From the NCBI RefSeq assembly GCF_001439805.1, contig NZ_JYLK01000005.1, positions 124,001-188,000 of the forward strand: a stretch of DNA of 64,000 nucleotides, read 5' to 3'. Source of the stretch: Pseudomonas trivialis. Lineage in GTDB: Bacteria > Pseudomonadota > Gammaproteobacteria > Pseudomonadales > Pseudomonadaceae. This document shows, one piece after another, positions 1 through 9,474 of this stretch. Position 1 is the first letter of the stretch, and each line of letters starts with the position of its first letter. The notes under the pieces are model-generated. The model saw only the letters and a program-made list of their open reading frames with translations, searched no databases and was not told where the DNA came from. Position numbers and translations under genes: made by a program.

Positions 1-1077
1 CGGCACCTGTCGCCGCTGGAAACCGCCCTGCGCTTGAGCGAGGAGGAGCTGCTCACGTTTCTGTTCCTGCCGGGCTTCAGCCTGCGCGACAAGGTCACCG
101 AAGTGTCCGGGCGCGGGGTCGGCCTGGATGCGGTGCAGCATATGGTGCGGCAACTGCGCGGCGCGGTGGTGCTGGAGCAAACGGCGGGGCAGGGCAGCCG
201 CTTCCACCTGGAAGTGCCGTTGACCCTGTCGGTGGTGCGCAGCCTGGTGGTCGAAGTCGGCGAAGAGGCCTACGCCTTCCCGCTGGCCCACATTGAGCGC
301 ATGTGCGACCTGGCCCCCGACGACATTGTGCAACTGGAAGGCCGCCAGCACTTCTGGCACGAGGGCCGGCATGTCGGCCTGGTCGCCGCCAGCCAGTTGC
401 TGCAGCGCCCGACAGGGCAGAATAATGACGAAACCCTGAAAGTGGTGGTAATCCGCGAGCGCGATGCGGTGTACGGGATCGCCGTGGAGCGCTTTATCGG
501 TGAGCGCACGCTGGTGGTGCTGCCGCTGGATGACCGCCTTGGCAAGGTCCAGGATATTTCCGCCGGCGCCTTGCTCGACGATGGCTCGGTGGTGCTGATC
601 GTCGATGTGGAAGACATGCTGCGCTCGGTGGACAAACTGCTCAACACCGGCCGCCTCGAACGCATCGCCCGGCGCAGCCAGCAGGCCACCGAAGCGCCGC
701 GCAAACGCGTGCTGGTGGTGGACGACTCGCTCACCGTGCGTGAGCTGCAACGCAAACTGCTGCTCAATCGCGGCTATGAAGTGGCCGTGGCAGTCGACGG
801 TATGGACGGGTGGAACGCATTGCGCTCCGAAGACTTCGACCTGCTGATCACAGACATTGATATGCCTCGTATGGACGGTATCGAATTGGTCACACTCCTG
901 CGCCGAGACACCCGCCTGCAATCGTTGCCGGTGATGGTGGTGTCCTACAAGGACCGCGAAGAAGACCGACGTCGAGGACTTGACGCCGGCGCCGACTATT
1001 ACCTGGCCAAAGCCAGTTTCCATGATGACGCCCTGCTTGACGCCGTGGTCGAACTGATCGGAGGCGCCCGGGCATGA
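1..1077 (+). CDS. wspE: WspE, CheA-type hybrid histidine kinase (C-terminal part)
   Basis: The gene enters the window in frame 1 without its start; 358 codons remain. It is the kinase of the Wsp chemosensory complex, which phosphorylates the diguanylate cyclase WspR and the methylesterase WspF. Visible parts, numbered in the fragment, are the end of the CheA ATPase with an F-box (LFLPGFSL, about 21-28) and G2 box (GRGVG, 37-41), a CheW-like coupling domain (about 65-200), and a receiver domain from about 235 with phospho-acceptor Asp285 in TDIDMPRMDG. The kinase-CheW-receiver order is that of WspE and other hybrid CheA proteins. Its stop overlaps the wspF start by four bases (ATGA), which points to translational coupling. 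The symbol rests on the wspF-wspR neighbours and their order. The Hpt and dimerisation domains lie outside the window. Confidence 0.93.
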   Translation, partial: RHLSPLETALRLSEEELLTFLFLPGFSLRDKVTEVSGRGVGLDAVQHMVRQLRGAVVLEQTAGQGSRFHLEVPLTLSVVRSLVVEVGEEAYAFPLAHIERMCDLAPDDIVQLEGRQHFWHEGRHVGLVAASQLLQRPTGQNNDETLKVVVIRERDAVYGIAVERFIGERTLVVLPLDDRLGKVQDISAGALLDDGSVVLIVDVEDMLRSVDKLLNTGRLERIARRSQQATEAPRKRVLVVDDSLTVRELQRKLLLNRGYEVAVAVDGMDGWNALRSEDFDLLITDIDMPRMDGIELVTLLRRDTRLQSLPVMVVSYKDREEDRRRGLDAGADYYLAKASFHDDALLDAVVELIGGARA

Positions 1078-2084
1078 AGATTGCCATCGTCAACGACATG
1101 CCGCTTGCCGTCGAAGCCCTGCGCCGCGCCCTGAGTTTCGAGCCTGCGCACCAGGTGGTGTGGGTGGCCGGCAATGGCCTGCAGGCGGTGCAACGCTGCG
1201 CCGAACTGACCCCGGACCTGATCCTGATGGACCTGATCATGCCGGTGATGGACGGCGTGGAAGCCACCCGACAGATCATGGCCGACAACCCGTGCGCGAT
1301 TCTGCTGGTGACCGTCGACCGCCAGGCCAACATGAGTCGGGTGTTCGAAGCCATGGGCCATGGTGCCCTGGACGTGGTGGACACCCCGGCACTGGGTGTG
1401 GGCAACCCCAGGGACGCGGCCGCGCCGTTGCTGCGCAAGATCCTCAATATCGGTTGGCTGATCGGCCAGCGGGGCAGCCGCGTGCGTGCCGAAACCGCGC
1501 CTCAGCGCACCATCGGCAAACCCCACAGCCTGGTGGCGATCGGCTCCTCGGCCGGTGGGCCGGCTGCCCTGGAAAGCCTGCTCAAGGGGTTGCCGCAGGA
1601 CTTTCCCGCCGCCATCGTGCTGGTGCAGCATGTGGATCAGGTATTTGCCGCCGGCATGGCCGAATGGCTGAGCAGTTCCTCCGGCCTGCCGGTGCGCCTG
1701 GCCCGTGAAGGCGAGCCGCCACAAAGCGGCGTGGTGCTGCTGGCCGGCACCAACCACCACATTCGTCTGTTGAAGAACGGCACGCTGGCCTATACGGCAG
1801 AGCCGGTGAACGAGATTTACCGGCCATCCATCGATGTATTTTTTGAAAGCGTGGCCAGCCACTGGAGTGGCGATGCCGTCGGCGTATTGCTGACCGGCAT
1901 GGGGCGCGACGGCGCACAGGGACTTAAATCAATGCGTGAACAAGGCTATTTGACCATCGCTCAGGACCAGCAGAGTTCGGCGGTGTACGGCATGCCCAAA
2001 GCGGCGGCGGCGATTGAAGCCGCTGTTGAAATTCGCCCACTGGACAGGATTGCGCCTCGGCTGCTGGAGGTCTTTGCAAAATGA
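1074..2084 (+). CDS. wspF: WspF, CheB-like protein-glutamate methylesterase
   Basis: This 336-aa CheB-type enzyme removes methyl groups from the WspA receptor and so resets the Wsp pathway. In P. fluorescens and P. aeruginosa, loss of WspF locks WspR on and gives wrinkly or small rugose colonies (known biology of the family). An N-terminal receiver domain carries the phospho-acceptor Asp53 (LILMDLIMP). A linker leads to the methylesterase domain, where the serine is in GSSAGGP (Ser159), the histidine in QHVDQ and the aspartate in GMGRDG. These residues form the expected Ser-His-Asp triad. Length is normal and there is no sign of a disabling mutation. The start at 1074 overlaps the wspE stop, and wspR follows after 51 bases. 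Confidence 0.95.
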   Translation: MKIAIVNDMPLAVEALRRALSFEPAHQVVWVAGNGLQAVQRCAELTPDLILMDLIMPVMDGVEATRQIMADNPCAILLVTVDRQANMSRVFEAMGHGALDVVDTPALGVGNPRDAAAPLLRKILNIGWLIGQRGSRVRAETAPQRTIGKPHSLVAIGSSAGGPAALESLLKGLPQDFPAAIVLVQHVDQVFAAGMAEWLSSSSGLPVRLAREGEPPQSGVVLLAGTNHHIRLLKNGTLAYTAEPVNEIYRPSIDVFFESVASHWSGDAVGVLLTGMGRDGAQGLKSMREQGYLTIAQDQQSSAVYGMPKAAAAIEAAVEIRPLDRIAPRLLEVFAK

Positions 2085-2135
2085 TTGATGCCCCAGTCAA
2101 TGCCGGCCAGCAGGTGGTAATTCAGGTGACCGCAC

Positions 2136-3137
2136 ATGAATGATTTACAGATCGACGACATCAAGACCGACGAAAACGCCGCCATGGTGCTGCTGGTCGA
2201 CGACCAGGCGATGATCGGCGAAGCCGTGCGCCGCGGCCTGGCTCATGAAGAGAACATCGACTTCCACTTCTGCGCCGATCCTCACCAGGCGATTGCCCAG
2301 GCGATCCGCATCAAGCCGACGGTGATCCTGCAGGACCTGGTGATGCCGGGCCTGGACGGTTTGACCCTGGTGCGCGAATACCGCAATCACCCGGCCACGG
2401 CGAACATCCCGATCATCGTGCTTTCCACCAAGGAAGACCCGCTGATCAAGAGCGCCGCGTTTGCCGCTGGGGCCAACGATTATCTGGTCAAGCTGCCGGA
2501 TAACATCGAGCTGGTGGCGCGCATTCGCTATCACTCACGCTCCTACATGACCCTGTTGCAGCGCGATGCGGCCTATCGCGCGCTGCGCGTCAGCCAGCAA
2601 CAGCTGCTGGACACCAATTTAGTGCTGCAACGGCTGATGAACTCGGACGGCCTCACCGGGTTGTCCAATCGTCGCCATTTCGACGAATACCTCGAACTCG
2701 AGTGGCGCCGCGCCATGCGCGACCAGACCCAGCTCTCGCTGCTGATGATCGACGTGGACTTCTTCAAGACCTACAACGACAGCTTCGGTCATGTCGAGGG
2801 CGACGAAGCCCTGCGCAAGGTCGCCGCCGCCATCCGCGACGCCAGCAGCCGCCCCTCGGACCTGCCGGCGCGTTACGGTGGTGAAGAGTTCGCCCTGGTG
2901 CTGCCCAACACCTCACCGGGCGGCGCACGGCTGGTGGCCGAAAAGCTGCGCATGGCCGTCGCCGCGCTGAAAATCCCGCACATCGCGCCCACTGAAGGCT
3001 CCAGCCTGACCATCAGCATCGGCCTGTCGACCCTCACGCCGGTGCAGGGCACCGATTGTCGGCAGTTGATCATGGCGGCGGACAAGGGCTTGTACATGGC
3101 CAAGCATAATGGGCGTAATCAGGTGGGGATCGAATGA
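2136..3137 (+). CDS. wspR: WspR, receiver-GGDEF diguanylate cyclase
   Basis: WspR makes c-di-GMP from two GTP when phosphorylated by WspE, promoting attachment, cellulose or Pel production and biofilm. The 333-aa protein has a receiver domain with Asp67 ([13 protein letters not shown]), a helical linker (about 140-170) and a GGDEF domain. The active-site loop reads GGEEF (about 248-252), a catalytically competent variant. An RPSD sequence ends five residues before it and matches the RxxD inhibitory site, so product feedback inhibition is expected. The gene ends the wsp operon. A REPIN and then prfB follow. Confidence 0.96.
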   Translation: MNDLQIDDIKTDENAAMVLLVDDQAMIGEAVRRGLAHEENIDFHFCADPHQAIAQAIRIKPTVILQDLVMPGLDGLTLVREYRNHPATANIPIIVLSTKEDPLIKSAAFAAGANDYLVKLPDNIELVARIRYHSRSYMTLLQRDAAYRALRVSQQQLLDTNLVLQRLMNSDGLTGLSNRRHFDEYLELEWRRAMRDQTQLSLLMIDVDFFKTYNDSFGHVEGDEALRKVAAAIRDASSRPSDLPARYGGEEFALVLPNTSPGGARLVAEKLRMAVAALKIPHIAPTEGSSLTISIGLSTLTPVQGTDCRQLIMAADKGLYMAKHNGRNQVGIE

Positions 3138-3160
3138 GCTGACTGCGCCGCAAATCAAAG

Positions 3161-3248
3161 TGTGGGAGGGGGCTTGCTCCCGATAGCGGTGTATCAGCAC
3201 GCAGTGGGCGACTGACACGCTGCCATCGGGAGCAAGCCCCCTCCCACA
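3161..3248. repeat. REPIN (paired REP palindrome), class with TGTGGGAGGGGGCTTG core
   Basis: Two 24-base arms starting TGTGGGAGGGGGC and ending with its reverse complement are perfectly inverted around a roughly 40-base centre. The element lies between wspR and prfB. The same arm recurs at 30341, 32914, 36866 and 44183, and in shorter form at 8496. Such REP doublets in Pseudomonas are thought to be moved by RAYT transposases; none is in this window. Confidence 0.9.
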
Positions 3249-3344
3249 TTTGCCCCGGCCTTTTCGCCAGGCGGGCTGCCGTTTGCGCCTGTTTGCCGTT
3301 ATACTCGCCGGCTTTCAAAAGTTCGCCAACGAGTGCTGCCCGCC

Positions 3345-4440
3345 ATGGAAATCAACCCGATCCTGAACACCATCAAGGACCTGTCCGAGCGCTCCGAAAC
3401 TATTCGGGGGTATCTTTGACTACGATCAAAAGCATGAGCGTCTGACCGAAGTCAATCGCGAGCTTGAAGATCCTGCTGTCTGGAACAAACCTGAATACGC
3501 CCAGGAACTGGGCCGCGAGCGCTCGGCGCTGGCGCAGATCGTCGACACCCTCGACGAGCTGAACACCGGTCTGGGCGATTGCCGTGACCTGCTGGACATG
3601 GCCGTCGAAGAAGACGACGAAGGCGCAGTGGGCGATGTCGTCGCCGAGCTGGCCCGTCTTGAGGAAAACCTCGCCAAACTCGAATTCCGTCGCATGTTCA
3701 GCCACGAAATGGACCCGAACAACGCCTACCTGGACATCCAGGCCGGCTCCGGCGGCACCGAGGCCCAGGACTGGGCCAACATCCTGCTGCGCATGTACCT
3801 GCGCTGGGCCGACAAGCGCGGTTTCGACGCGACCATCATGGAACTGTCCGCCGGTGAAGTCGCCGGTATCAAGGGCGCCACCGTGCATATCAAGGGTGAA
3901 TACGCCTTTGGCTGGTTGCGGACCGAGATCGGCGTGCACCGTCTGGTGCGCAAGAGTCCGTTCGACTCCGGCAACCGTCGTCACACGTCGTTCTCTGCGG
4001 TGTTCGTCTCGCCGGAGATCGACGACAAGGTGGAAATCGAGATCAACCCCGCCGACCTGCGCATCGATACCTACCGTTCTTCCGGTGCCGGTGGTCAGCA
4101 CGTAAACACCACCGACTCGGCCGTACGGATCACCCACGTACCGACCAACACCGTGGTCAGCTGCCAGAACGAGCGTTCCCAGCACGCCAACAAGGACACC
4201 GCCATGAAAATGCTGCGGGCCCGGTTGTACGAGCAGGAAATGCAGAAGCGCAACGCCGCGTCCCAGGCGCTGGAAGACACCAAGTCGGATATCGGCTGGG
4301 GTCATCAGATCCGCTCCTATGTGCTCGACGCGTCGCGGATCAAGGATCTGCGCACCAACATCGAACGCAGCGACTGCGACAAGGTGCTCGACGGCGATAT
4401 CGACGAATACCTGGAAGCCAGCCTGAAATCCGGCCTGTAA
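3345..4440 (+). CDS. prfB: Peptide chain release factor 2, with programmed +1 frameshift
   Basis: RF2 reads UGA and UAA stop codons and triggers release of the finished protein. The reading frame starts at ATG 3345 and meets an in-frame TGA at 3417-3419 after 24 codons (TAT CTT TGA C). Shifting +1 at CTT-T continues at GAC 3418 to the stop at 4440, giving 364 aa, the usual RF2 length. A Shine-Dalgarno-like CGGGGG sits just before the slip site. This is the classic autoregulatory frameshift: low RF2 slows termination at UGA and favours the shift. The codon-recognition motif SPF (204-206) and the catalytic GGQ (249-251) are present. An ORF called only from 3598 would lose the N-terminal domain. 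lysS follows, as in many proteobacteria. Confidence 0.96.
3405..3420 (+). promoter_or_regulatory. prfB frameshift site
   Basis: CGGGGG, TAT, then CTT TGA C. The purine-rich block imitates a Shine-Dalgarno sequence a few bases upstream of the slippery CTT, and the in-frame TGA is followed by C, the weak termination context typical of this site. Confidence 0.9.
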
Positions 4441-4486
4441 TACCCTAAGTGGGAGCGGGAGGGACGCCTGGTCCTTGCCCCGCGAT

Positions 4487-4507
4487 CCCCAGGCCGCAGG
4501 CCTGGGG
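4487..4507 (+). other. Hairpin between prfB and lysS
   Basis: CCCCAGGCC and GGCCTGGGG form a 9-bp GC-rich stem around a GCA loop. No T-run follows, so it is more likely a partial transcription barrier or an mRNA-processing or stability element than a full terminator. Confidence 0.5.
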
Positions 4508-4536
4508 GCAACGAACCTGTGATGGAATTTTTAGAC

Positions 4537-6039
4537 ATGAGCGACCAACAACTCGACCCGCAAGCCCTGCAACAGGAAGAAAACTCCCTGATCGCCCTGC
4601 GCAAGGAAAAGCTTGCCGCCGAGCGCGCCAAGGGCAATGCCTTCCCCAACGACTTCCGCCGCGACAACTACTGCGACGCCCTGCAGAAGCAGTACGTGGA
4701 CAAGACCAGGGAAGAGCTGGCAGAGGCTGCGATTCCGGTCAAGGTGGCAGGTCGCATCATGCTCAACCGTGGCTCGTTCATGGTGATCCAGGACATGACC
4801 GGGCGTATCCAGGTCTACGTCAACCGCAAGACCCTCTCTGAAGAAACCCTGGCCTCGGTGAAAACCTGGGACATGGGCGACATCATTGCCGCCGAAGGCA
4901 CCCTGGCCCGTTCCGGCAAGGGCGACCTGTACGTCGAAATGACCAGCGTGCGCCTGCTGACCAAATCCCTGCGCCCGCTGCCGGACAAGCACCACGGCCT
5001 CACCGACACCGAGCAGCGTTATCGCCAGCGCTACGTTGACCTGATCGTCAACGAAGACGTGCGCCAGACCTTCCGCGTGCGCTCGCAGGTGATCGCCCAC
5101 ATCCGCGGTTTCCTCGCCAAGCGCGACTTCCTCGAAGTGGAAACCCCGATGCTGCAGACCATCCCCGGGGGGGCCGCAGCCAAGCCGTTCGAGACTCACC
5201 ACAACGCGCTCGACCTGCCGATGTTCCTGCGTATTGCGCCGGAGCTGTACCTCAAGCGCCTGGTGGTGGGGGGCTTTGAAAAGGTCTTCGAGATCAACCG
5301 CAACTTCCGTAACGAAGGCGTCTCGACCCGTCACAACCCTGAATTCACCATGTTGGAGTTTTACCAGGCGTACGCCGACTACGAAGACAACATGGACCTC
5401 ACCGAAGAACTGTTCCGCGAGCTGGCACAGCTGGTGCTGGGCAGCACCGACGTGCCGTACGGCGACAAGCTGTTCCACTTCGGCGAGCCGTTCGTGCGGT
5501 TGTCGGTGTTCGATTCGATCCTCAAGTACAACCCCGAGCTGACCGCTGACGACCTCAACGATATCGACAAGGCCCGCGCCATCGCCAAAAAGGCCGGCGC
5601 CAAGGTGTTGGGCTTCGAAGGCCTGGGCAAATTGCAGGTGATGATTTTCGAAGAGCTGGTGGAGCACAAGCTGGAGCAGCCGCACTTCATTACCCAGTAC
5701 CCGTTCGAAGTGTCGCCACTGGCCCGTCGCAACGACGATAACCCGAACGTCACCGACCGTTTCGAGCTGTTTATCGGCGGCCGTGAAATCGCCAACGCCT
5801 ATTCCGAGCTCAACGACGCAGAAGACCAGGCCGAGCGCTTCATGGCCCAGGTGGCCGACAAGGACGCCGGTGACGACGAAGCCATGCATTACGACGCCGA
5901 CTTCGTGCGTGCCCTGGAATACGGCATGCCGCCCACCGCCGGTGAAGGTATCGGCATCGACCGTCTGGTGATGTTGTTGACCAACTCGCCGTCGATTCGC
6001 GATGTGATCCTGTTCCCGCACATGCGGCCGCAAGCCTGA
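4537..6039 (+). CDS. lysS: Lysyl-tRNA synthetase (class II)
   Basis: LysS charges tRNA-Lys. The ATG at 4537 (MSDQQLDP) gives 500 aa, the usual size; upstream in-frame starts at 4519 and 4522 add only a few unrelated residues, and GGA at 4524-4526 suits the 4537 start. The N-terminal OB-fold anticodon-binding domain spans about residues 60-165. The catalytic class II core follows, with motif 2 ([20 protein letters not shown]) and motif 3 ([10 protein letters not shown]). It lies 96 bases after prfB, the same pairing as in enterobacteria, and a strong terminator follows. Confidence 0.97.
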   Translation: MSDQQLDPQALQQEENSLIALRKEKLAAERAKGNAFPNDFRRDNYCDALQKQYVDKTREELAEAAIPVKVAGRIMLNRGSFMVIQDMTGRIQVYVNRKTLSEETLASVKTWDMGDIIAAEGTLARSGKGDLYVEMTSVRLLTKSLRPLPDKHHGLTDTEQRYRQRYVDLIVNEDVRQTFRVRSQVIAHIRGFLAKRDFLEVETPMLQTIPGGAAAKPFETHHNALDLPMFLRIAPELYLKRLVVGGFEKVFEINRNFRNEGVSTRHNPEFTMLEFYQAYADYEDNMDLTEELFRELAQLVLGSTDVPYGDKLFHFGEPFVRLSVFDSILKYNPELTADDLNDIDKARAIAKKAGAKVLGFEGLGKLQVMIFEELVEHKLEQPHFITQYPFEVSPLARRNDDNPNVTDRFELFIGGREIANAYSELNDAEDQAERFMAQVADKDAGDDEAMHYDADFVRALEYGMPPTAGEGIGIDRLVMLLTNSPSIRDVILFPHMRPQA

Positions 6040-6055
6040 CCGAAGTGAAATCCTG

Positions 6056-6082
6056 AGCCGCCTTTTATAAGGCGGCTTTTTT
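6056..6082 (+). terminator. Rho-independent terminator of lysS
   Basis: AGCCGCC and GGCGGCT pair around TTTTATAA, followed by a run of six T, 17 bases after the lysS stop. Confidence 0.9.
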
Positions 6083-6137
6083 ATGGGGCGTTTATAAGCG
6101 TCAAGCAAACAGCGCCAGGTTTTAATCAAATCCAAGG

Positions 6138-6863
6138 ATGTGTGTGGTGAACCGCGTAATGGCTCAAGAAGGCGCCGCCGGCATTGCTGCTGCCGTGGCT
6201 GAAAGTGTCCAGTACCAGGGCCGCAAGGCCAGTCGTCGAGGCAGCGAACAGCGCCGGCAGGAGATTCTCGATGCGGCCATGCGCATCGTGGTGCGTGACG
6301 GCGTACGTGCCGTACGCCATCGCGCCGTGGCGGCGGAGGCCGGTGTGCCGCTGTCAGCCACCACTTACTATTTCAAGGACATCGATGACCTGCTCACCGA
6401 CACCTTCGCCCAATACGTCGAACGCAGCGCTGCGTTCATGGGCAAGCTGTGGGTGCGCAACGAAGGCCTGCTGCGCGAGATGGTCGCTTACGGCGACGGC
6501 AGCCCGGCCTCGCGCTCGCAGTTGGCCGATGACATTGCGCGGCTGACGGCGGACTACGTGCAGCGCCAATTGAGCAATCGACGCGACTACCTGATGGCCG
6601 AGCAGGCGTTTCGCCAGGAAGCGCTGCTGAACCCGCGACTGGCCGAACTGGTGCGCTCCCACCAGCAGATTCTGTTGCAGGGCACCGGGCAGTTTTTCCA
6701 GGTATTGGGCTCGCGCGAGCCGCAGCAGGATGCCAAAGTGTTGACGGCGATTATCAGTCGGATGGAATATCAGGGCCTGTTGGGCGGCGCAGAACCGCTG
6801 ACCGGTGACGAGATGCTTGAGATTCTCAAGCGTTACATGCATTTGGTGTTGGCCTCGGTGTAG
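6138..6863 (+). CDS. TetR/AcrR-family transcriptional regulator
   Basis: A 241-aa regulator with a TetR helix-turn-helix at about residues 38-85 (RRQEILDAAMRIVVRDG, then AVAAEAGVPLSATTYYF) and a divergent ligand-binding C-terminal half. An N-terminal tail of about 35 residues precedes the HTH. The annotated start (ATG 6138) may be early, because a second ATG lies at 6159. A TetR gene occupies the same place after lysS in P. aeruginosa. The target is unknown; candidates are its own promoter and the downstream genes to 8478. No strong palindrome was seen in the short upstream gap. Confidence 0.88.
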   Translation: MCVVNRVMAQEGAAGIAAAVAESVQYQGRKASRRGSEQRRQEILDAAMRIVVRDGVRAVRHRAVAAEAGVPLSATTYYFKDIDDLLTDTFAQYVERSAAFMGKLWVRNEGLLREMVAYGDGSPASRSQLADDIARLTADYVQRQLSNRRDYLMAEQAFRQEALLNPRLAELVRSHQQILLQGTGQFFQVLGSREPQQDAKVLTAIISRMEYQGLLGGAEPLTGDEMLEILKRYMHLVLASV

Positions 6864-6873
6864 CCATGCCTGT

Positions 6874-7179
6874 GTGCGATCCGCTTTATGTGGGCGCTGG
6901 TACCTGTCGGCGCCGCTGCCGGCCAAGCTGGGCGGGCATTTCATCCTGGCCGGCTTCGAATTCGACGAAAAGCACGAATTGGTGGTCTACAACCTCGACC
7001 TTGAGCAGATTCATCAAGCGATGGAACAGAAGACGCTGCAAGGCACTGCCGTGCAAACCGTCGAAGGCGACGGCGTGCTGATCGACAGCCCCATGGAACA
7101 GGTCTTCGCCTACCTGGATGACCCGGCCAACGCCGATGTATTCGTGCAAGCCGTGCGCTACCGGCGCGCGGGCAAATAA
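6874..7179 (+). CDS. Hypothetical protein, N-terminus uncertain or disrupted
   Basis: From about 6898 to the TAA at 7179 this frame has Pseudomonas-like codon use and reads as a real protein (WYLSAPLPAKLGGHF onward), ending 21 bases before the DUF1704 gene. No good start exists. The nearest is GTG 6874, eleven bases after the TetR stop, with no ribosome-binding site; GTG 6805 would overlap tetR. In another frame 6888-6930 reads MWALVPVGAAAG, like the end of a signal peptide. A small deletion or frameshift may therefore have separated an export signal from the mature protein. I do not recognise the family. It may be a pseudogene or a translationally coupled short protein. Confidence 0.5.
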   Translation: MRSALCGRWYLSAPLPAKLGGHFILAGFEFDEKHELVVYNLDLEQIHQAMEQKTLQGTAVQTVEGDGVLIDSPMEQVFAYLDDPANADVFVQAVRYRRAGK

Positions 7180-7200
7180 CGTTTAAAGAGGAAGCACCGG

Positions 7201-8478
7201 GTGGACGATTACCAGCAGACGATACGCACCTTGTCCGATCGCATTGTGCTGGCGCAAACACCGATTCGCGTGCTTGATGCCGTGAAGTGGGACGAGAACA
7301 TTCGCCAGGGATTTCTCAAGGCCAAGGGCCGGGAGATGCCCGCCGTTGACCGCGACTATTACCTGAACCGACCATTGGCGTTCGATTCCAGCGCGGTCAA
7401 GCTCGAGTTCCAGAACATCGAGCGCGACATCACCCGCCGCCTCGGCCAGTTCAGCCCGGTGGGGCAGATCATGCGCCGCATGTGCCGCGAATACCGCATG
7501 GTGGTGCGCATGCTGGAAGCGCGCGGCACCGAGGATTTCGGCCTGATCTCCCAGGAACTCTACGGCGCCGCCTCCGACGCCTTCCACGCCGGTGACCCGA
7601 CCCTGGCCGACCTGGGCCTGATGCTCTCCGACTACCTGAACAACATCGACGGGCGCGGCGACCTCAAGGACGAAGCCAAGACCCTCACCGCCAAGGACGC
7701 CGTGGCCCTGCTGCAAACCCGCTTGAACAAAGTGTTTGGCGAGGCCGAAGAGACCATCCGCGTGTTCGAATCCGACGGTATTGTCGCTGACGCCGCTGCG
7801 GGCGCCGATTACATCAAGATCCGCGCCGACGCGATGTTCAACGACCGCGACGTGCGCGCCCTGGAAGTACACGAAGGCCTGGTGCACGTGGGCACGACCC
7901 TCAATGGCCAGAACCAGCCGATCTGCACCTTCCTGTCCAAGGGGCCGCCGTCGTCCACCGTGACCCAGGAAGGCCTGGCGATCCTGATGGAGATCATCAC
8001 GTTCGCCTCCTACCCAAGTCGCTTGCGCAAGCTGACCAACCGTACCCGTGCTATCCACATGGTGGAGGAGGGGGCCGACTTTTTGCAGGTGTTCGAGTTC
8101 TTCCGCGAGCAAGGCTTCGAGATAGCCGACAGCTATGGCAACGCCAGCCGGGTGTTCCGTGGCTCGGTGCCGAACGGCCTGCCGTTCACCAAGGATTTGT
8201 CCTACCTCAAGGGCTTTATCATGGTCTACAACTACATCCAGCTCGCCGTGCGCAAGGGCAAGCTGGAACAGGTGCCGCTGCTGTTCTGTGGCAAGACCAC
8301 CCTGGAAGACATGCGCACCTTGCGCCAGTTGGTCGACGAAGGCCTGGTGGTGCCACCCAAGTATTTGCCCGAGCAGTTTCGTGACATGAATGCGCTGGCG
8401 GCGTGGATGTGTTTTTCCAACTTCCTCAACCACCTGAGCCTGGACCGGATCGAGGCGGATTACTCGAATATCCTCTGA
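7201..8478 (+). CDS. DUF1704 'QEGLA motif' protein, putative zinc metallopeptidase
   Basis: This 425-aa protein belongs to the family annotated as 'flavohemoglobin expression-modulating QEGLA motif protein' (DUF1704). Start is GTG 7201 behind a good Shine-Dalgarno (GAGGAAG). Two marks are clear: HEGLVH at about residues 224-229, an HExxxH zinc-site pattern, and TQEGLAIL at about 256-263, which would give a further acidic ligand. Family knowledge: the eukaryotic DUF1704 members (MATCAP/KIAA0895) are tyrosine carboxypeptidases using HExxxH. A peptidase role here is inference by homology. There is no signal peptide, so it should be cytoplasmic. It follows tetR and the uncertain ORF, probably in one transcript. 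Confidence 0.8.
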   Translation: MDDYQQTIRTLSDRIVLAQTPIRVLDAVKWDENIRQGFLKAKGREMPAVDRDYYLNRPLAFDSSAVKLEFQNIERDITRRLGQFSPVGQIMRRMCREYRMVVRMLEARGTEDFGLISQELYGAASDAFHAGDPTLADLGLMLSDYLNNIDGRGDLKDEAKTLTAKDAVALLQTRLNKVFGEAEETIRVFESDGIVADAAAGADYIKIRADAMFNDRDVRALEVHEGLVHVGTTLNGQNQPICTFLSKGPPSSTVTQEGLAILMEIITFASYPSRLRKLTNRTRAIHMVEEGADFLQVFEFFREQGFEIADSYGNASRVFRGSVPNGLPFTKDLSYLKGFIMVYNYIQLAVRKGKLEQVPLLFCGKTTLEDMRTLRQLVDEGLVVPPKYLPEQFRDMNALAAWMCFSNFLNHLSLDRIEADYSNIL

Positions 8479-8495
8479 CCCCAACCGCATCAAAA

Positions 8496-8523
8496 TGTGG
8501 GAGGGGCTTGCTCCCTGCCACAT
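8496..8523. repeat. Single REP palindrome
   Basis: TGTGGGAGGGGCTTGCTCCC then TGCCACA is a solitary REP-like hairpin one G shorter than the REPIN arm. It sits between the DUF1704 gene and the lipoprotein hydrolase. Confidence 0.75.
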
Positions 8524-8568
8524 CTGCAGTTTTCACGAGTCTCCAGCCAAATCGAGAGGTTTCAACGG

Positions 8569-9474
8569 ATGAGAATCCTCGGCATCCTCTGCCTGCTACT
8601 GACATTGAACGGCTGCAGCTCCCTGCTGTTCTATCCCGAACCCGGCCTGCCGTTCACGCCGGAAAAAGCCCGTCTGCACTACCGCGATATCACCCTCACC
8701 ACTGCCGACGGAGTAAAGCTGCACGCCTGGTGGCTGCCAGTCAAAGCGGGCGTGCCGGTCAAGGGCGCTGTGCTGCACCTGCACGGCAACGGCGGCAATC
8801 TCGCCTGGCACCTGGGCGGCAGTTGGTGGTTGCCCGAGCAGGGCTATCAAGTGCTGCTGCTGGACTACCGCGGGTACGGGCTGTCGCAAGGGGCGCCGTC
8901 ATTGCCGGCGGTCTATCAGGACGTGGACGCTGCATTCAGCTGGCTCGACAAGGCGCCCGAAGCCCAGGGACAACCGTTGATCGTGCTCGGGCAGAGCCTT
9001 GGCGGTGCGCTGGCGGTGCATTACCTGGCGGCGCATCCAGAGCGACAATCGCGGCTCAAGGCCCTGGTGCTGGACGGTGTGCCCGCCAGTTATCGTGACG
9101 TAGGACAATTTGCCCTGAGTACCTCCTGGCTGACATGGCCGCTCCAGGTGCCGCTGTCCTGGCTGGTGCCGGATGGCGACAGTGCGATCAAGTCCATGCC
9201 GCGCCTGACCGGTGTACCCAAGCTGTTGTTCCACAGCCTGGACGACCCGATAGTGCCGGTCGCCAATGGTCTGCGCCTGTATCAAGCCGCGCCGCCGCCC
9301 AGGGTGTTGCAACTGACCCGTGGTGGGCATGTGCAGACCTTTGCCGACAAGACCTGGCAAACCGTGATGCTGCGTTATCTCGACGACCCGGAGCACTTCA
9401 ACGGCGTGCGCCGTTTGGGTGAGATTCCCAACTACCCGCTGCCTGAAGTCGATGCGTCGAAGAAGCCGCAGTAA
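8569..9474 (+). CDS. Alpha/beta-hydrolase lipoprotein
   Basis: A 301-aa predicted lipoprotein. The start at ATG 8569 gives a short signal peptide, MRILGILCLLLTLNGC, with Cys16 as the lipidation site (lipobox LNGC). After it comes an alpha/beta-hydrolase fold with the oxyanion region HLHGNGGN, nucleophile elbow GQSLGGA, an Asp in LDDPIVP and a His in GGHVQTF, so the Ser-Asp-His triad looks complete. Related family members are annotated as Bem46/YqiA-like hydrolases; the substrate is unknown. It probably acts in the periplasm, anchored to a membrane. An upstream GTG at 8497 lies inside the REP element and would bury the signal peptide, so it is rejected. Confidence 0.88.
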   Translation: MRILGILCLLLTLNGCSSLLFYPEPGLPFTPEKARLHYRDITLTTADGVKLHAWWLPVKAGVPVKGAVLHLHGNGGNLAWHLGGSWWLPEQGYQVLLLDYRGYGLSQGAPSLPAVYQDVDAAFSWLDKAPEAQGQPLIVLGQSLGGALAVHYLAAHPERQSRLKALVLDGVPASYRDVGQFALSTSWLTWPLQVPLSWLVPDGDSAIKSMPRLTGVPKLLFHSLDDPIVPVANGLRLYQAAPPPRVLQLTRGGHVQTFADKTWQTVMLRYLDDPEHFNGVRRLGEIPNYPLPEVDASKKPQ

